This document shows positions 3,282 to 5,733 of a stretch of 5,733 bases of DNA, in pieces. The translations under genes were made by a program, and so were the position numbers. The DNA is from Candidatus Agathobaculum merdigallinarum (GTDB taxonomy: Bacteria > Bacillota > Clostridia > Oscillospirales > Butyricicoccaceae). Under the pieces are notes generated by a model that saw only the letters and a program-made list of their open reading frames with translations, did no database searches and was not told the origin of the DNA. Where the stretch lies: assembly GCA_019115425.1 (NCBI GenBank), contig DXDO01000056.1, positions 1 through 5,733 on the forward strand, in the 5' to 3' direction. The stretch's first letter is position 1; every line of letters begins with the position of its first letter.

Positions 3282-5381
3282 ATGTCGAGTCAGAGTATTA
3301 TTTTCCCGACCGCCGCCAACCGAAAACTGCATGCGACTGAGGAGATCGCGGGTTTTGGGGTGCGCCCCGGCCTGTTTCTGGTGAACGGTGCGACGATCGT
3401 GCCCGGCGGCATCAGTTTCACCATCCATTCGATTGGCGCGACGGGCTGTGAACTGTGCCTGTTCCACCGCACCGAGCAGCAGCCCTATGCGGTGCTGCCC
3501 TTTCCCGACCGTTTCCGCATTGGCAACACCTGGTCGATGATCGTGTTCGGGCTGGATATCACGGAATTTGAATATGCTTACCGCATGGACGGGCCGTATG
3601 ACCCCGAACGCGGCCTGCTGTTCAACAAGACCAAATTTCTGCTCGATCCGTATGCCCGTGCGGTGACCGGACAGAGCCTTTGGGGTGAGCGTCCGTCCGC
3701 GGATACCGCGTACCATGCGCGCGTGGTTCAGGATGTCTTTGACTGGGGCGATTTCAACGATACCCATGTCCCGTTTCAGGATATGGTGATCTATGAGCTG
3801 CATGTGCGCGGTTTTACGCAGCATCCCTCCTCGGGCGTGGAGCACCCGGGCACCTTCGCAGGGCTGATGGAAAAGCTGCCCTATCTCAAAAAGCTGGGCG
3901 TCAACACGGTTGAGCTGATGCCGGTGTTCGAGTTTGACGAGCTGGCGGATGAGCGCGTGGTGGACGGTAAGCGCCTGATCAACTACTGGGGCTACAATAC
4001 GGTGTGCTATTTCGCGCCTAACACGGGCTATGCGGCCGCGGTTGAGTTCAACCGCGAGGGCACGGAACTCAAGACCCTGATCCGAACCTTCAAAGCCAAC
4101 GGCATTGAGGTCATTCTGGACGTAGTGTTCAACCACACCGCCGAGGGCAATGAGCACGGCCCGTTTTTCTCCTTCAAGGGACTGGATAACAATGTTTATT
4201 ACATGCTCACGCCGGACGGCAAGTATTACAACTTTTCCGGCGTGGGCAACACGCTCAACTGCAACCATCCCATGGTAAGGCAGTTTATTCTGGACTGCCT
4301 GCGCTATTGGGCGGTCGAGTACCGCGTGGACGGCTTCCGCTTCGATCTGGCGAGCATCCTCGGCCGCGATGAGGACGGCGGTCCGCTCTCCGAGCCGCCC
4401 CTGCTCGAAAGCCTGTCGTTTGACCCGATTCTGGGTCGTGTCAAGCTGATTGCGGAGGCGTGGGACGCGGGCGGCATGTATCAGGTCGGCTCGTTCCCAT
4501 CCTGGAACCGCTGGGCGGAGTGGAACGGCAAGTACCGCGACGATCTGCGCCGCTTCCTCAAGGGCGACGACCGGCTGGCGCAGGCCGCTGTGCAGCGCAT
4601 CTGCGGCTCGCCCGATCTGTACCCGCCCGAGCAACGGCAGAACGCTTCGGTCAACTTTCTGACCTGCCACGACGGATTTACATTGTACGACCTGTATGCC
4701 TACAACGAAAAGCACAATCAGATGAACGGCTGGGACAACACGGACGGCGCGGACGACAACAACAGCTGGAACTGCGGCGCGGAGGGCGAGACCGACGATC
4801 CCGCGATCAATGCCCTGCGCAGTCGTTTGCGCAAAAATGCGTTCGCGGTATTGCTGTGCAGCCGTGGTGCGGCGATGTTCCCAGCGGGGGACGAATTTGG
4901 CAACACGCAGTTCGGCAACAACAACCCCTATTGTCAGGATAATGAGATCTCCTGGCTGGACTGGGGGCGTCTGGATACCCACCGCGATCTGTTCGAGTTC
5001 GTGCAGGGGATGATCGCGCTGCGGCGCGCGCACCCCATTCTGCGCGGCGCGACCGGCCCGGCCGCCTGCGGCTGGCCGGATGTTTCGCTGCACAACGGCG
5101 GCGCGTGGAACGGCTGGATGGACGGGGAAACGCGCCAGATCGGCGTATTGTTTGCGGGGAAACATCCGGAAGGGGAGGGCGACGATATCGTCCTGCTCGC
5201 CATCAACGCCCACTGGGAGCCGCACGATCAGCATGTGCCCGAGCCGCCGAAGGGGATGCGCTGGCGGTTGACCGTACACACGGCGTGCGAGCGTCCGTTT
5301 GAGCCGGACACCTCGTTTGACGGCGCGGCATTCACGTTGGGCGCGCGTTCGGTAGCCGTGCTGGTCGCGGAAAGCGTCTGA
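3282..5381 (+). CDS. glgX: Glycogen debranching enzyme, GlgX/isoamylase type (GH13)
   Basis: The protein has 699 residues from the ATG at 3282, preferred because AAAGAGGG ends 6 nt upstream; the ATG at 3276 would touch that site. It hydrolyses alpha-1,6 branch points of glycogen or limit dextrins in the cytoplasm, working with glycogen phosphorylase. An N-terminal CBM48-like beta domain (about 20-130, with FEYAYRMDGPYDPERG and FLLDPYA) precedes the GH13 barrel. The barrel has YELHVRGFT (171-179), region I DVVFNH (280-285), region II GFRFD with nucleophile D355, region III EAWD with acid/base E392, and region IV CHDG with D464. DLASILGRDEDG (355-366), NEKHN (475-479), and the closing FPAGDEFGNTQFGNNNPY and ISWLDW match GlgX/isoamylase relatives. 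A C-terminal beta domain starts near 595. It is complete, with its own promoter and terminator; no glgA, glgB, glgC or glgP is adjacent. Glycogen rather than starch as substrate is inferred. Confidence 0.94.
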   Translation: MSSQSIIFPTAANRKLHATEEIAGFGVRPGLFLVNGATIVPGGISFTIHSIGATGCELCLFHRTEQQPYAVLPFPDRFRIGNTWSMIVFGLDITEFEYAYRMDGPYDPERGLLFNKTKFLLDPYARAVTGQSLWGERPSADTAYHARVVQDVFDWGDFNDTHVPFQDMVIYELHVRGFTQHPSSGVEHPGTFAGLMEKLPYLKKLGVNTVELMPVFEFDELADERVVDGKRLINYWGYNTVCYFAPNTGYAAAVEFNREGTELKTLIRTFKANGIEVILDVVFNHTAEGNEHGPFFSFKGLDNNVYYMLTPDGKYYNFSGVGNTLNCNHPMVRQFILDCLRYWAVEYRVDGFRFDLASILGRDEDGGPLSEPPLLESLSFDPILGRVKLIAEAWDAGGMYQVGSFPSWNRWAEWNGKYRDDLRRFLKGDDRLAQAAVQRICGSPDLYPPEQRQNASVNFLTCHDGFTLYDLYAYNEKHNQMNGWDNTDGADDNNSWNCGAEGETDDPAINALRSRLRKNAFAVLLCSRGAAMFPAGDEFGNTQFGNNNPYCQDNEISWLDWGRLDTHRDLFEFVQGMIALRRAHPILRGATGPAACGWPDVSLHNGGAWNGWMDGETRQIGVLFAGKHPEGEGDDIVLLAINAHWEPHDQHVPEPPKGMRWRLTVHTACERPFEPDTSFDGAAFTLGARSVAVLVAESV

Positions 5382-5409
5382 AAAGCGCATCTGCAGATAT
5401 GGCAGAGAC

Positions 5410-5447
5410 GATAAAAGCCGCGGGGCAGCTGCCCCGCGGCTTTTATC
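5410..5447. terminator. Bidirectional terminator between glgX and etfA
   Basis: This is a 38-bp perfect palindrome with 19-bp arms and no spacer. The left arm starts GATAAAAGCCGCGGGGCAG; the right arm ends GGCTTTTATC and is followed by TTTATTTTC. The symmetric A4 and T4 tracts let it stop transcripts from both convergent genes. It begins 28 bp after the glgX stop and about 160 bp beyond the etfA stop. Confidence 0.88.
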
Positions 5448-5605
5448 TTTATTTTCACACTGATGGGAAGGAAGCGGCGCCGGTTCCGCCGTGGCTACGC
5501 AGCGGATCGGAAATGTGTGTGCGGGCATGCTCCGCGCCCGTGAAAAAGAAGGAGAAAAGGAGGTGTGGCCGGCACGCTTCAGAGATCAGTGGGTGAAAAA
5601 CGAAC

Positions 5606-5733
5606 TTACTTGGAAGCCTTGGCAGCGCGGATGGCGTCGATCATCATCGGAACAACCTTGAACAGGTCGCCGCAGATGCCGTAGTCCGCTACGTCGAAGA
5701 TCGGAGCGGAGTCCGCCTTGTTGACCGCTACGA
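5606..5733 (-). CDS. etfA: Electron transfer flavoprotein alpha subunit, C-terminal fragment
   Basis: The minus strand gives the last 41 codons of a gene that runs off the right edge, beginning VAVNKADSAPIFDVADYGIC and continuing GDLFKVVPMMIDAIRAAKASK to the TAA at 5608-5606. NKDP/NKADSAPIF.VADYGI.GDLF.V.P is the diagnostic FAD-binding C-terminal end of EtfA. EtfA forms a heterodimer with EtfB. In anaerobic Firmicutes it carries electrons between acyl-CoA dehydrogenases or other flavoenzymes and partners, often with butyryl-CoA dehydrogenase in butyrate formation. Which partner applies cannot be told, since etfB and other neighbours lie outside. The gene converges on glgX and probably uses the palindromic terminator at 5410-5447. 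Confidence 0.95.
   Translation of the reverse strand, partial: VAVNKADSAPIFDVADYGICGDLFKVVPMMIDAIRAAKASK

Noticed and set aside
3261..5528. 755-codon open frame on the minus strand
   Set aside because: It lies antisense to the complete, motif-rich glgX and its translation is Arg/Val/His-rich with no recognisable domain. It is a by-product of strong third-position GC bias on the coding strand.
5516..5545. Separate etfA terminator close to its stop codon
   Set aside because: The stem CGGGC/GCCCG is short with a long loop, and no U-run follows on the minus strand.

Overview
The window looks like a chromosomal segment of a GC-rich anaerobic Firmicute (Clostridia, perhaps the Oscillospirales/Butyricicoccus-Agathobaculum side). 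The basis is GGAGG-type ribosome sites, sigma-A-like promoters, an EtfA tail typical of fermentative anaerobes, a Clostridia-like glucose-1-phosphate nucleotidylyltransferase variant, and intergenic GTAGGGGCGCGC hairpin repeats of a kind I associate with this group. The taxonomy is an inference; no marker gene is complete.

Layout. (1) 1-80, minus: the first 26 codons of the ribosome-associated GTPase TypA/BipA, with its own promoter. (2) 242-847: a small divergent module. A minus-strand 81-residue protein resembling the DUF6809 family, with its own terminator, faces a plus-strand 68-residue XRE-type repressor. A perfect 10-bp inverted repeat lies between them over both candidate promoters. 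(3) 848-1588: about 740 bp with no credible gene but many repeats: two copies of a hairpin element in opposite orientation, at least four GTAGGGGCGCGC-type hairpins, and a 44-bp AT-rich imperfect palindrome. (4) 1589-3159: a promoter with GCTATA repeats drives a two-gene operon, an RfbA/RmlA-like nucleotidylyltransferase and a YjbQ/UPF0047 protein. A run of hairpins follows and ends in an intrinsic terminator. (5) 3212-5447: a well-formed promoter, a complete GlgX/isoamylase-type glycogen debranching enzyme, and a 38-bp perfectly palindromic terminator. (6) 5606-5733, minus: the last 41 codons of etfA, convergent with glgX.

Function. The metabolic genes are individually ordinary: sugar nucleotide synthesis, glycogen breakdown, electron transfer and translation-linked GTPase. 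RfbA and GlgX both handle glucose/glucose-phosphate metabolites, but they have separate promoters and a terminator between them, so a shared pathway is not shown. I found no clear new multi-gene system. The parts most worth a second look are the XRE/small-protein divergent switch, the inverted pair of hairpin elements, and the 44-bp palindrome inside the repeat-rich gap.
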